DNA of 64,000 bases, from contig NZ_JBHVOS010000003.1 in the NCBI RefSeq assembly GCF_042887685.1, positions 124,001 to 188,000 of the forward strand, read 5' to 3'. Below, piece by piece: positions 50,732 through 59,021 of the stretch. The translations under genes and the position numbers were made by a program. Under the pieces are notes generated by a model, which was given only the letters and a program-made list of their open reading frames with translations, did not search any database and had not been told where the DNA came from. Each line of letters opens with the position of its first letter. Position 1 is the stretch's first letter. Origin of the DNA: Oerskovia sp042887685 (lineage in GTDB: Bacteria > Actinomycetota > Actinomycetes > Actinomycetales > Cellulomonadaceae).

Positions 50732-53416
50732 GTGACGGACGAGACTCCCGAGCAGGACGAGAACCAGGGAACCCTCCCCGGTGACGGGACCGAGGCAGCG
50801 CTGGGAGCGGACGGCACGGTCGCCGTGCACCACGGCCGGATCGAGCAGGTGGACCTGCAGCTCGAGATGCAGCGCTCGTACCTCGACTACGCGATGAGCG
50901 TCATCGTGGGGCGCGCGCTCCCGGACGTGCGCGACGGGCTCAAGCCCGTGCACCGCCGCGTGCTCTACGCGATGTACGACGGCGGCTACCGCCCAGACCG
51001 CGCGTTCTCCAAGTGCAGCCGCGTCGTCGGCGACGTCATGGGAAAGTTCCACCCGCACGGTGACACGGCCATCTACGACGCGCTCGTGCGCCTCGTGCAG
51101 GACTGGTCGCTGCGCTACCCGCTGGTCGCGGGGCAGGGGAACTTCGGCTCCCCCGGCAACGACCCCGCGGCGGCCCCGCGGTACACCGAGTGCCGCATGG
51201 CCCCGCTGGCCATGGAGATGGTGCGGGACATCGACAAGGAGACCGTCGACTTCCAGGACAACTACGACGGTCGCACCCAGGAGCCCGTGGTCCTGCCCGC
51301 GCGCTTCCCGAACCTGCTGGTCAACGGGTCGGCCGGCATCGCGGTCGGCATGGCCACGAACATCCCGCCGCACAACCTGCGCGAGGTCGCCGACGGCGTG
51401 AAGTGGCACCTGGCGCACCCCGAGGCCTCCAAGGAGGAGCTGCTCGAGGTCCTGCTCACCAAGATCAAGGGCCCCGACTTCCCCACGGGCGCGACGATCC
51501 TGGGCCACAAGGGCATCGAGGAGGCGTACCGCACCGGCCGCGGCTCCATCACGATGCGCGCGGTCGTCAACGTCGAGGAGATCCAGAACCGGATCTGCCT
51601 CGTCGTCACCGAGCTCCCCTACCAGGTCAACCCGGACAACCTGGCGCTGCGCATCGCGGACCTGGTCAAGGACGGCAAGGTGCAGGGCATCGCGGACATC
51701 CGCGACGAGACGTCAGGTCGTACCGGCCAGCGCCTGGTCATCGTGCTCAAGCGTGACGCGGTCGCCAAGGTCGTCCTGAACAACCTCTACAAGCACACCT
51801 CGCTCCAGGAGAACTTCGGGGCGAACATGCTCGCGCTCGTCGACGGCGTGCCCCGCACGCTGAGCATCGACGCGTTCGTGCGCCACTGGACGACGCACCA
51901 GATGGACGTCGTCGTGCGGCGTGCGCGCTTCGAGCTGCGCGCCAAGGAGGAGCGCGCCCACATCGTGCGCGGCTACCTCAAGGCGCTCGACGCGCTCGAC
52001 GAGGTCATCGCGCTCATCCGCGCGTCGGCCACGGTCGAGGACGCACGCGAGGGCCTCATGGCCCTGCTCGAGGTCGACGAGATCCAGGCCCGCGCGATCC
52101 TGACCCTGCAGCTGCGCGCGCTCGCCGCGATGGAGCGTCAGAAGCTCATCGACGAGTACGCCGAGCTCGAGGCAGCGATCAAGGACCTCAACGACGTCCT
52201 GGCCCGCCCGGAGCGTCAGCGTCAGATCGTGGGCGACGAGCTCGAGGAGATCGTCTCGCGCTACGGCGACGAGCGCCGGACCACGATCCTCCCCTACGAC
52301 GGCGACGTCTCGATCGAGGACCTCATCGCCGAGGAGGAGGTCGTCGTCACGATCACGCGCGGCGGCTACGCCAAGCGCACGCGCAGCGACAACTACCGCC
52401 AGCAGAAGCGTGGCGGCAAGGGCGTGCGTGGCACCCAGCTGCGCGAGGACGACATCGTCGACCACTTCTTCGTCACGACGACGCACCACTGGCTCCTGTT
52501 CTTCACGAACCTGGGCAGGGTGTACCGGGCCAAGGCGTACGAGCTGCCCGAGGGCGGCCGCGACGCCAAGGGCCAGCACGTCGCGAACCTGCTCGCGTTC
52601 CAGCCCGGCGAGAAGATCGCGCAGGTCCTCGACCTGCGCGACTACGACGCCGCCGAGTACCTGGTCCTCGCGACCCGCCGCGGTCTGGTCAAGAAGACGC
52701 GTCTGTCGGAGTACAACTCCCCGCGCTCGGGCGGCCTCATCGCGATCAACCTGCGCGAGGACGAGGACGGCAACACCGACGAGCTGGTCTCGGCCCGCCT
52801 CGTGGACGCCACGGACGACCTGATCCTGGTCTCGCGCAAGGGGCAGTCCATCCGCTTCACGGCCGACGACGACGCGATGCGCCCGCTCGGCCGCTCGACG
52901 TCGGGCGTCACCGGGATGAAGTTCCGCGAGGAGGACGACCTCCTCGCCATGGACGTCGTCCGCGACGACGCCTTCCTGTTCACGGTCACCGAGGGCGGCA
53001 TCGCCAAGCGGACTCAGCTCACCGAGGACAACTACCGCGTCCAGGGCCGCAACGGCTTCGGCATCAAGGTGGCGAACCTTCCCGAGCGCAACGGCGACCT
53101 GGTCGGGGCGCTCGTCGTGGACGACGACGACGAGGTGCTCGTCATCATGGAGCGCGGCAAGATCGTGCGGTCCTCGGTCGACGAGGTGAAGCCCACGGGC
53201 CGTACGTCGCAGGGGGTCATCTTCGCCAAGCCGGACAAGAACGACAAGATCATCGCCGTTGCCCGTAATGTCGAACGTCGGCTGGGGGAGGATCGGGATA
53301 CCGTGGACGAGGACGCGTCCGAGCAGGGGCAGTCCGAGGTCGCCTCTCCCGCCAGCAACACCGGGCAGGAGGCTTCGTCGGAAGCGACCCCCGGAGCCAC
53401 CGAGGATGGTAGATGA
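50732..53416 (+). CDS. gyrA: DNA gyrase subunit A
   Basis: 894 residues from GTG. Winged-helix core with QRSYLDYAMSVIVGRALPDVRDGLKPVHRR, quinolone region KFHPHGDTAIYDALVRL (Thr112 and Asp116 at the positions of E. coli Ser83 and Asp87), catalytic Tyr151 in RYTECRM. The C-terminal beta-pinwheel has the GyrA-box-like QRRGGKG (QQKRGGKGVRG, about residue 560). A Glu/Ser-rich tail of about 50 residues ends it. It introduces negative supercoils with GyrB. It overlaps the DUF3566 start. Confidence 0.98.
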   Translation: MTDETPEQDENQGTLPGDGTEAALGADGTVAVHHGRIEQVDLQLEMQRSYLDYAMSVIVGRALPDVRDGLKPVHRRVLYAMYDGGYRPDRAFSKCSRVVGDVMGKFHPHGDTAIYDALVRLVQDWSLRYPLVAGQGNFGSPGNDPAAAPRYTECRMAPLAMEMVRDIDKETVDFQDNYDGRTQEPVVLPARFPNLLVNGSAGIAVGMATNIPPHNLREVADGVKWHLAHPEASKEELLEVLLTKIKGPDFPTGATILGHKGIEEAYRTGRGSITMRAVVNVEEIQNRICLVVTELPYQVNPDNLALRIADLVKDGKVQGIADIRDETSGRTGQRLVIVLKRDAVAKVVLNNLYKHTSLQENFGANMLALVDGVPRTLSIDAFVRHWTTHQMDVVVRRARFELRAKEERAHIVRGYLKALDALDEVIALIRASATVEDAREGLMALLEVDEIQARAILTLQLRALAAMERQKLIDEYAELEAAIKDLNDVLARPERQRQIVGDELEEIVSRYGDERRTTILPYDGDVSIEDLIAEEEVVVTITRGGYAKRTRSDNYRQQKRGGKGVRGTQLREDDIVDHFFVTTTHHWLLFFTNLGRVYRAKAYELPEGGRDAKGQHVANLLAFQPGEKIAQVLDLRDYDAAEYLVLATRRGLVKKTRLSEYNSPRSGGLIAINLREDEDGNTDELVSARLVDATDDLILVSRKGQSIRFTADDDAMRPLGRSTSGVTGMKFREEDDLLAMDVVRDDAFLFTVTEGGIAKRTQLTEDNYRVQGRNGFGIKVANLPERNGDLVGALVVDDDDEVLVIMERGKIVRSSVDEVKPTGRTSQGVIFAKPDKNDKIIAVARNVERRLGEDRDTVDEDASEQGQSEVASPASNTGQEASSEATPGATEDGR

Positions 53417-54402
53417 GCAGCGAGAAGAAGTCCCCGCCGACGATCGTGCCGAAGGCGGTGCAGCCACGCCCTGACGAGGTGACGAGCACCGCGACCCGCC
53501 CACCGGCGAGCAACGGCACCGCACGGACCGCAGGGGGCGGGACGACCAACGGTGCGCAGAACGGGGCGAGCGCCCCGGTACCGCCGCCTCCTCCGGCGAC
53601 GGGAGCGACGCCGTCGGGCTCGACGCCCGCGAGCGAGAAGCCCGTCCCGCCGCCGCCACCGGCCGCGGGCGGTCCTACCGCCCGGTCCGGTGCGTTGAAG
53701 GCGGCTGCCGCCGCCATGGCGACCGCCAAGGCCGCCGCCAAGAAGCTGGCCGAGCCCTCACCGGCGCCCGCGCCCGCGAAGCAGAGCGAGAAGTCTTCCG
53801 ACGAGATCGACGACCGAACGGTGCCACGCGTGAACAAGACCCCGACGAGCGCAGGTACAGCCCCTGCGGGCGGTACCCAGGAGGTGCCCGCCATGCACTA
53901 CACCGCGGCGGGCTTCAGCGGGACGGCGAGCCCGGTCACGGGTGCCACGCCCGTGGCTGCGGCCGCGGCGCAGGCGGGGCAGGTTCCGCGCCCGGCGCAG
54001 CCGGCGACGGGGGCGACGCCCGCGGCGCGTCCGGCCGACGGCCCTCGCCGGGTACGGCTCGCGATCTCGCGCGTCGACCCGTGGTCGGTCATGAAGCTGT
54101 CGTTCCTGCTCGCCGTCGCGATCGGGATCATGACGGTCGTCGCGACCGCGGTCCTGTGGACCGTGCTCGACGGCATGGGCGTCTTCACGGAGACCGACGC
54201 GCTCATCCGCAGCATCGTCGGTCAGGAGTCCAAGGTCGACGTGCTCCAGTTCGTGGAGTTCAACCGGGTGGTCGCGCTGTCGACCCTGATCGCGATCGTG
54301 AACATGGTGCTCATCACAGCGCTGTCCACGATCATGGCGTTCATCTACAACATCGTCGCGGCGATGGTGGGCGGAATCCACCTCACCCTGACGGACGACT
54401 AG
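53413..54402 (+). CDS. DUF3566 membrane protein
   Basis: 329 residues; start overlaps the gyrA stop (ATGA). The first 210 residues are a Pro/Ala/Thr/Lys-rich disordered cytoplasmic region. The DUF3566 domain follows: RRVRLAISRVDPWSVMKLSFLLAVAIGIMTVVATAVLWTVLD, then a short loop, and IVNMVLITALSTIMAFIYNIVAAMVGG, two membrane helices. Always found after gyrA in actinobacteria (Rv0007 in M. tuberculosis); precise role unknown. A long hairpin ends the operon. Confidence 0.92.
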   Translation: MSSEKKSPPTIVPKAVQPRPDEVTSTATRPPASNGTARTAGGGTTNGAQNGASAPVPPPPPATGATPSGSTPASEKPVPPPPPAAGGPTARSGALKAAAAAMATAKAAAKKLAEPSPAPAPAKQSEKSSDEIDDRTVPRVNKTPTSAGTAPAGGTQEVPAMHYTAAGFSGTASPVTGATPVAAAAAQAGQVPRPAQPATGATPAARPADGPRRVRLAISRVDPWSVMKLSFLLAVAIGIMTVVATAVLWTVLDGMGVFTETDALIRSIVGQESKVDVLQFVEFNRVVALSTLIAIVNMVLITALSTIMAFIYNIVAAMVGGIHLTLTDD

Positions 54403-54417
54403 GACATAGCACCCCAT

Positions 54418-54477
54418 ACCGGGACGTCGTCCGAGGGCCCTGGGCCTGCTTCGGAGCACGTCGGACGATGTCCCGGT
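54418..54477 (+). terminator. Terminator of the gyrase operon
   Basis: 17-bp arms starting ACCGGGAC and ending GTCCCGGT with one mismatch, a 26-nt loop region including GGGCCC-T-GGGC, followed by TTTG. Confidence 0.75.
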
Positions 54478-54507
54478 TTGGGCGCACCCCGAGAAGTGCG
54501 GTAGTCT
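54478..54507 (+). promoter_or_regulatory. tRNA-Ile promoter
   Basis: TTGGGC (54478-54483), 18-bp spacer, TAGTCT (54502-54507), ending 23 bp before the mature tRNA. Confidence 0.65.
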
Positions 54508-54530
54508 CAAGCGCTGCCGCAGCACAGCAA

Positions 54531-54604
54531 GGGCCTATAGCTCAGACGGTTAGAGCGCTTCCCTGATAAGGAAGAGGTCAGAGGTTCAAGTCCTCTTAGG
54601 CCCA
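54531..54604 (+). tRNA. tRNA-Ile(GAT)
   Basis: 74 nt. Acceptor stem GGGCCTA/TAGGCCC, discriminator A, anticodon arm CTTCC-CTGATAA-GGAAG giving anticodon GAT, T-arm with GGTTCAAGTCC. No encoded CCA. Confidence 0.97.
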
Positions 54605-54634
54605 CTGCAGGAAACCCACCCGAGGGGGAACGTC

Positions 54635-54754
54635 ATGAAGAAGTTCTTCGTACTGCTGCTCGTTGCCGGCGCCGGATTCTTGATCTGGCGCAAGGTGTCC
54701 GAGGACAACAACGAGCGCGATCTCTGGGCAGAGGTCACCGACACCTTCGAGTGA
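54635..54754 (+). CDS. DLW-39 family small membrane protein
   Basis: 39 residues. It begins MKKFFVLLLVAGAGFLIWRK, a short N-terminal membrane helix, and ends with a charged stretch containing NNERDLWAEVTDTF, the Asp-Leu-Trp for which the family is named. RBS GAGGGGGAA upstream. It sits between tRNA-Ile and tRNA-Ala just after the gyrase operon, the conserved position in actinobacteria. Function not known. Confidence 0.9.
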   Translation: MKKFFVLLLVAGAGFLIWRKVSEDNNERDLWAEVTDTFE

Positions 54755-54784
54755 CGGTCTCTGCGAGGTAGTTCCGCACGATCT

Positions 54785-54857
54785 GGGGCCATGGCGCAAT
54801 TGGTAGCGCACCTGCTTTGCAAGCAGGGGGTTAGGGGTTCGAGTCCCCTTGGCTCCA
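54785..54857 (+). tRNA. tRNA-Ala(TGC)
   Basis: 73 nt. Acceptor stem GGGGCCA/TGGCTCC with one G-T pair, discriminator A, anticodon arm CCTGC-TTTGCAA-GCAGG giving anticodon TGC, T-arm GGTTCGAGTCC. No encoded CCA. Confidence 0.97.
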
Positions 54858-54965
54858 CAGAGTGAACAGGCCGTCGGCCGGGTGTCAGACCCGGTGGGCG
54901 GCCTTTCGCGTTCCCGCACCACGCGACGGCCTCGGGCGGCCCCCGTCGTCCGTGCCTCGAACGCA

Positions 54966-55000
54966 GAGAGCCCCGACCGGCACTGCCGGTCGGGGCTCTC
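54966..55000. terminator. Bidirectional terminator after tRNA-Ala
   Basis: Perfect 16-bp stem GAGAGCCCCGACCGGC / GCCGGTCGGGGCTCTC with an ACT loop, between the tRNAs and the convergent gene at 55019. Confidence 0.88.
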
Positions 55001-55018
55001 GGGTGCTGCGAGGTGGAC

Positions 55019-55993
55019 TCAGGCGGTCGGCTTCTTGCCGTCGGTCGTGGCGTCGCCCTCGTCGCCCGACGGCGCCGCGTCCTTCGAACGGGAGGTCGCC
55101 TTGCGTGTGGCCTCCTTGGCGTCGCTCACGGCCTCCTGGACCTTCCCGGTGATCTTCTCGCCCGCGTCCGTGACGGCCTCCTGGACCTTCCCGCCCGTCT
55201 CCCGTCCCTTGGCGACGGCGGCACCGGCGGCCTCACCGACGGCCTCGGCGGCGTTGTTGACGGCCGCGCGCGCGTCCTCGAAGCTCGAGGCCGGGACCTG
55301 GTCCCAGGGCTCTGCCCAGGGGTCGGTCGTCGGCTGCGCCCGGCGCCACAGGACGTAGGCGCCGCCGGCGGCAGTGACCCCACCGACGACCCACCAGAGG
55401 GTCTTGCTCTTCTTCTGGGGGTCGGCCTTCTCCGCGGCGGCGGTGATCTTGGCGGGAGCGGCCTTGGCGGCCTTCTTGGCGGACGCAGCCGTGGCGTCGA
55501 GGTGCTTCTTGGCTGCCTTGGCCGCCTTCTTCGTCGCCTTGCGGGACAGCTGCTCGGCGGACGCCGCCGACGCGACCGTTGCTGCTGCCGCCGCCTCGGC
55601 GTTGCGCGAGGCCGCCTCGGCGGCTGCTGCCGCGGCGGCGTTGAAGCTCGCGACGATCTTGGGCAGGACCTCCTCGACCAGTTTGTCGTGGGCCGTGTCG
55701 ATCGCCGGGCTGGCCTTCTCCGCGGCCTTCTCCACGCGCGGGGCCGCTGCCTGGAGGCTGTCCTGCCACGCCTTCTCGAGGCGAGGCGTGAGCCACTCGA
55801 CGAAGGCCTCGACCTTGGGCTGGCCCCATTCCTTGGCCTGGTCCGCGAGCTGGGCTGCTGTCGTCTGCGCCTTGGTGCCTGCGTCTCCGACGAGCGCGGC
55901 GACCTCGGCTGCCTGATCCTTGATCTTCTCGGAGTCGATCGACGAGATCGTGTCGTTCACGACTCGGGCGGAACGGCGGGTGCGGTCGGACAT
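55019..55993 (-). CDS. Alanine/lysine-rich repetitive protein with one membrane helix
   Basis: 324 residues from ATG with a perfect AGGAGG site. Residues 1-130 are amphipathic helix, then an Ala-rich coil (AAAAAAAEAASRNAEAAAAATVAS) with Lys/Ala repeats (KATKKAAKAAKKH), a single membrane helix (LWWVVGGVTAAGGAYVLWRR), and a C-terminal part of repeated VQEAVTDAGEKITGKVQEAVSDAKEATRK, reminiscent of YtxH/LEA-type stress proteins. No enzyme motif is seen. It may be an envelope or DNA-associated structural protein; function unknown. Confidence 0.8.
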   Translation of the reverse strand: MSDRTRRSARVVNDTISSIDSEKIKDQAAEVAALVGDAGTKAQTTAAQLADQAKEWGQPKVEAFVEWLTPRLEKAWQDSLQAAAPRVEKAAEKASPAIDTAHDKLVEEVLPKIVASFNAAAAAAAEAASRNAEAAAAATVASAASAEQLSRKATKKAAKAAKKHLDATAASAKKAAKAAPAKITAAAEKADPQKKSKTLWWVVGGVTAAGGAYVLWRRAQPTTDPWAEPWDQVPASSFEDARAAVNNAAEAVGEAAGAAVAKGRETGGKVQEAVTDAGEKITGKVQEAVSDAKEATRKATSRSKDAAPSGDEGDATTDGKKPTA

Positions 55994-56142
55994 GGAGCCT
56001 CCTGTGTTCGCTGTGCTGGTGATGCTCGCTGGGACTCCACTCTGCCACCGTGCCAGGGGACCCGCGAGACAAGCGCGCCGAGGCGTTCGACACCAGTCGG
56101 GCGGCTGGCCGGGGGCACAGGCCGTCGTGTGAGAATGAGGGC

Positions 56143-56682
56143 ATGTTCGCAACCCTCCACACCACTGCTGGTGACATCCGCATCGAGCTCCTGCCGAACC
56201 ACGCGCCCAAGACGGTGGCGAACTTCACCGGTCTGGCGAAGGGCACCACGACGTGGACGGATCCCCGTACGGGCGCCGAGAGCAACGCGCCGTTCTACGA
56301 CGGGCTGATCTTCCACCGCGTGATCCAGGACTTCATGATCCAGGGCGGGTGCCCCCTGGGCACCGGGACCGGTGGTCCTGGCTACACGTTCAACGACGAG
56401 ATCCACCCCGAGCTCCAGTTCGACCGCCCGTACCTGCTGGCCATGGCCAACGCCGGGTCGCGTCGCAACCCGGTCTCGGGCGAGGTCGAGGGCACCAACG
56501 GGTCGCAGTTCTTCATCTCGACGATCCCCACGCCGTGGCTCAACGGCAAGCACACCATCTTCGGCGAGGTCGCGGACGACGAGTCGCGTGCCGTGGTCGA
56601 CGCGATCAACACGACGCGGACGCGCCCGGGTGACCGCCCGGTCGACGACATCGTCATCAGCTCGGTCACCATCGAGGACTGA
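56143..56682 (+). CDS. ppiA: Peptidyl-prolyl cis-trans isomerase, cyclophilin type
   Basis: 179 residues, no signal peptide, so cytoplasmic. Cyclophilin core: FATLHTTAGDIRIELLPNHAPKTVANF, FYDGLIFHRVIQDFMIQGG (active-site Arg in FHRV), AMANAG, GTNGSQFFIST and LNGKHTIFGEV. It speeds proline isomerisation during folding, like mycobacterial PpiA (Rv0009) at the same genome position. ATG start with GAGGG two to six bases upstream. Confidence 0.95.
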   Translation: MFATLHTTAGDIRIELLPNHAPKTVANFTGLAKGTTTWTDPRTGAESNAPFYDGLIFHRVIQDFMIQGGCPLGTGTGGPGYTFNDEIHPELQFDRPYLLAMANAGSRRNPVSGEVEGTNGSQFFISTIPTPWLNGKHTIFGEVADDESRAVVDAINTTRTRPGDRPVDDIVISSVTIED

Positions 56683-56705
56683 CCATCTCCGTCCCCGCCT
56701 TCGGG

Positions 56706-56736
56706 ACACCGGAGCCGGCCCAGCCGGCTCCGGTGT
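56706..56736 (+). terminator. Hairpin after ppiA overlapping the rhomboid start
   Basis: Perfect 14-bp stem ACACCGGAGCCGGC / GCCGGCTCCGGTGT with a 3-nt loop. It looks like the ppiA terminator, but the GTG chosen for the rhomboid gene (56733) is within its 3' arm. Confidence 0.65.
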
Positions 56737-57566
56737 GTCCCCGACACCCCGACCGAGTCTCCTACGTCCGCTGCCAGCGCTGCGGGCGTCCGGCCTGTCC
56801 CGAGTGCCAGCGGCCCGCCGCCGTCGGGGTGCAGTGCGTGGACTGTGTGCGGGAGCAGGCACGCAGCGCTCCGCGGACCCAGACCGTGCTGGGCGGCACG
56901 GTCCGTGGCGGGAGGCCCGTCGTCACGCTGACGATCATCGCCCTGTGCATCGGCAGCTGGTTGCTCCAGCTCGCGACGGGCGGCGAGTGGACCCAGCAGC
57001 TGGCCTTCGCACCCTTCATCGGCGAGGTCGAGCCCTACCGCTTCCTCACCGCCGCGTTCCTCCACTCCACAGGTGTCTTCCACATCCTGTTCAACATGTA
57101 CGCGCTGTGGATCACGGGGCCGTTCCTCGAGCAGATGCTCGGGCGGGTGCGGTTCGTCGCGCTGTACGTGCTCGCGGCGCTCGGCGGGTCCGTCGGGGTC
57201 CTGCTCCTGGCCGACCCGGCGACGCAGAGCTGGTACACGGCGGTCGTGGGCGCGTCGGGCGCGGTCTTCGGGCTCTTCGGAGCGATCCTGCTCGTCCTGC
57301 GACGCCTCGGGCGCAACGCGACCCAGATCCTCGTCCTGATCGGGATCAACGTCGCGATCGGCTTCATCCCGGGCACCAACATCGCGTGGCAGGCGCACCT
57401 GGGTGGGCTCGCCGTCGGGCTGATCCTCGGGGCGGGCTACGCCTATGCGCCCAAGACGCGTCGTACGGCGTGGAGCGTGGGTGTGACCGTTCTCGTCGCG
57501 GTCGTCCTGGTGGCGCTCACGGTGCTCAAGTACTCGTCGGTCGCCCCGGGATACGTGGCGTTCTGA
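56733..57566 (+). CDS. Rhomboid family intramembrane serine protease
   Basis: 277 residues from GTG; no other usual start codon exists between here and the ppiA stop. An N-terminal zinc-ribbon-like domain (CPRHPDRVSYVRCQRCGRPACPECQRPAAVGVQCVDC) with four Cys pairs is typical of actinobacterial rhomboids. Six membrane helices follow, with HILFNMYALW, catalytic Ser in GASGAVFGLFGAI and His in WQAHLGGLAVGLILG. Cleaves membrane proteins within the bilayer. The start lies in a hairpin, so translation may be controlled or the true start may be non-canonical. Confidence 0.93.
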   Translation: MCPRHPDRVSYVRCQRCGRPACPECQRPAAVGVQCVDCVREQARSAPRTQTVLGGTVRGGRPVVTLTIIALCIGSWLLQLATGGEWTQQLAFAPFIGEVEPYRFLTAAFLHSTGVFHILFNMYALWITGPFLEQMLGRVRFVALYVLAALGGSVGVLLLADPATQSWYTAVVGASGAVFGLFGAILLVLRRLGRNATQILVLIGINVAIGFIPGTNIAWQAHLGGLAVGLILGAGYAYAPKTRRTAWSVGVTVLVAVVLVALTVLKYSSVAPGYVAF

Positions 57567-57589
57567 ACCGACTATCCGACCTCGAATAG

Positions 57590-57642
57590 TTATCCACAGA
57601 CTTACTCACACCTGTGGAACTACACCTGTGTAGTTATCCACA
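57590..57642. promoter_or_regulatory. Pair of perfect DnaA boxes between rhomboid gene and crgA
   Basis: TTATCCACA at 57590-57598 and 57634-57642, both perfect and same orientation, 44 bp apart, with partly palindromic CACACCTGTGGA and ACACCTGTGT between. About 14 kb from oriC, downstream of both convergent genes. Confidence 0.8.
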
Positions 57643-57681
57643 GGCCCTGTCGGGAAGCGTCTTGGGAGCGTCGAACGAGCA

Positions 57682-57715
57682 CAGGGTGGGTCCGCAGCAC
57701 TGCGGACCCACCCTG
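57682..57715. terminator. Terminator of crgA
   Basis: Perfect 15-bp stem CAGGGTGGGTCCGCA / TGCGGACCCACCCTG, GCAC loop. Confidence 0.88.
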
Positions 57716-57754
57716 CACCTCGACCGACGGCGGGCGACGAGCGCCTCCGGTCGG

Positions 57755-58009
57755 CTACTTCCAACGTGTCGTGAGGACGAAGCCCGCGATGATGAGCGAG
57801 AACCCGATCGCCAGGTTCCACTGGTTGATCGCCGGGATCGGCAGCCCCAACCCGTTGCTGGTGAGGTAGAAGATGACGATCCAGGCCAGACCCAGCAGCA
57901 TCAGGGAGAGCATGGTCGGGACGAGCCAGCGGGGGTTGCCCGTGTCAGGCTTCTTCACCTGCGGGGCCTTCACCTTGACTGGCTTCTTGCGAGACTTCGA
58001 CTCGGGCAC
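57755..58009 (-). CDS. crgA: Cell division protein CrgA
   Basis: 84 residues. A basic N-terminus (SKSRKKPVKVKAPQVKK), then two membrane helices (WLVPTMLSLMLLGLAWIVIFYLTS and WNLAIGFSLIIAGFVL) with NPRW and the short loop GLGLPIPAINQ. CrgA inhibits or tunes septum formation in Streptomyces and recruits division proteins including FtsZ partners in mycobacteria. It lies in the conserved group with DUF881, sortase, trpG and pknB. Confidence 0.95.
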   Translation of the reverse strand: MPESKSRKKPVKVKAPQVKKPDTGNPRWLVPTMLSLMLLGLAWIVIFYLTSNGLGLPIPAINQWNLAIGFSLIIAGFVLTTRWK

Positions 58010-58184
58010 GAGAGCTGGCTCCTGTCCTCGGTATGCGTGGTCCTGGCACGGGAGCCGTGCAGGAGCTGTGTCGGGTGGGACGAAGCGGCGCTGCGCGACG
58101 TCGTGAACGGCAACGCCATTCGACGTCTAGCGTAGTGGGCGGACACAATGGCCGTGTGCACGGTGACCGGAGGGGAGTCAGGGA

Positions 58185-59021
58185 ATGAGCCAGGACGACC
58201 GGAGCCTCGACGCGCCCCGACGCGACGGCCAGGACGACGGCAGGCCGGAGTCGTCCGCAGACCGTGACGCTCCCGCGGCGACCACCCCCCCGATCTCCCG
58301 TGGACGACGCATCCGCTCGGGCGTCACGGTCCTCCTGGTGCTCGCGCTGTCCGGGCTCATGTTCACGGCGAGCGCCAAGCTCGCCCGCAACCAGGACGGG
58401 CGCCACCCCCAGAACCTGACCGACCTCGTGCAGAACGAGGAGCGCCGCGTCGAGACCATGACCGGGCAGGTCGTCGACCTCGAGGCCGAGGTGACGGCCC
58501 TGGCCCAGGACCTCGCTCCGGCAGAGCTGACCTCCCCCGAGGTGGCCGTGAACACGGGCATCGTGGCCGGCTCGGTGCCCGTCACCGGACCCGGCCTCAG
58601 CGTGACCCTCGACGACGCCCCGCCCACCCATCAGTCCCGGAGCGCCAACGTCGACGACCTGGTCGTCCACCAGCAGGACCTGCAGGAGGTCATCAACGCC
58701 CTCTGGGCCGGCGGTGCCGAGGCCATGACCCTCCAGGGCCAGCGCGTGACCCCGACCACCGCGTTCCGCTGCGTCGGCAACGTGCTCAACCTGCACGGAC
58801 GTGTCTTCTCGCCGCCGTACGTCGTCTCGGCCATCGGGGACGCCTCGGCGCTCCAGGCCTCGCTCGACCGTTCGCCCGCGATCGGCATCTACCAGGAGTA
58901 CGTCGACGCGTACGGGCTCGGGTGGAAGGTCGAGAAGTCGTCCTCGATGGACATCCCCGCCTTCGAGGGCGCCACCGACCTGCGGTACGCGCGCGTGCCG
59001 GGCACGAAGGACCAGGCGTGA
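58185..59021 (+). CDS. DUF881 family membrane-anchored protein
   Basis: 278 residues from ATG with GGAGGGGAG upstream. Cytoplasmic 40-residue tail, one membrane helix (SGVTVLLVLALSGLMFTASAKLA), a coiled coil (NEERRVETMTGQVVDLEAEVTALAQDL) and the DUF881 domain (GPGLSVTLDDAPP, VDDLVVHQQDLQEVINALWAGGAEAMTLQGQRV, YVVSAIGDASALQASL). Related to the division-linked YlxW/X proteins, located near crgA in actinobacteria. Overlaps the sortase start (GTGA). Confidence 0.93.
   Translation: MSQDDRSLDAPRRDGQDDGRPESSADRDAPAATTPPISRGRRIRSGVTVLLVLALSGLMFTASAKLARNQDGRHPQNLTDLVQNEERRVETMTGQVVDLEAEVTALAQDLAPAELTSPEVAVNTGIVAGSVPVTGPGLSVTLDDAPPTHQSRSANVDDLVVHQQDLQEVINALWAGGAEAMTLQGQRVTPTTAFRCVGNVLNLHGRVFSPPYVVSAIGDASALQASLDRSPAIGIYQEYVDAYGLGWKVEKSSSMDIPAFEGATDLRYARVPGTKDQA

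Noticed and set aside
47668..50817. A frame of over 1000 codons on the - strand
   Set aside because: Antisense to DUF721 and gyrB; composition is that of a shadow.
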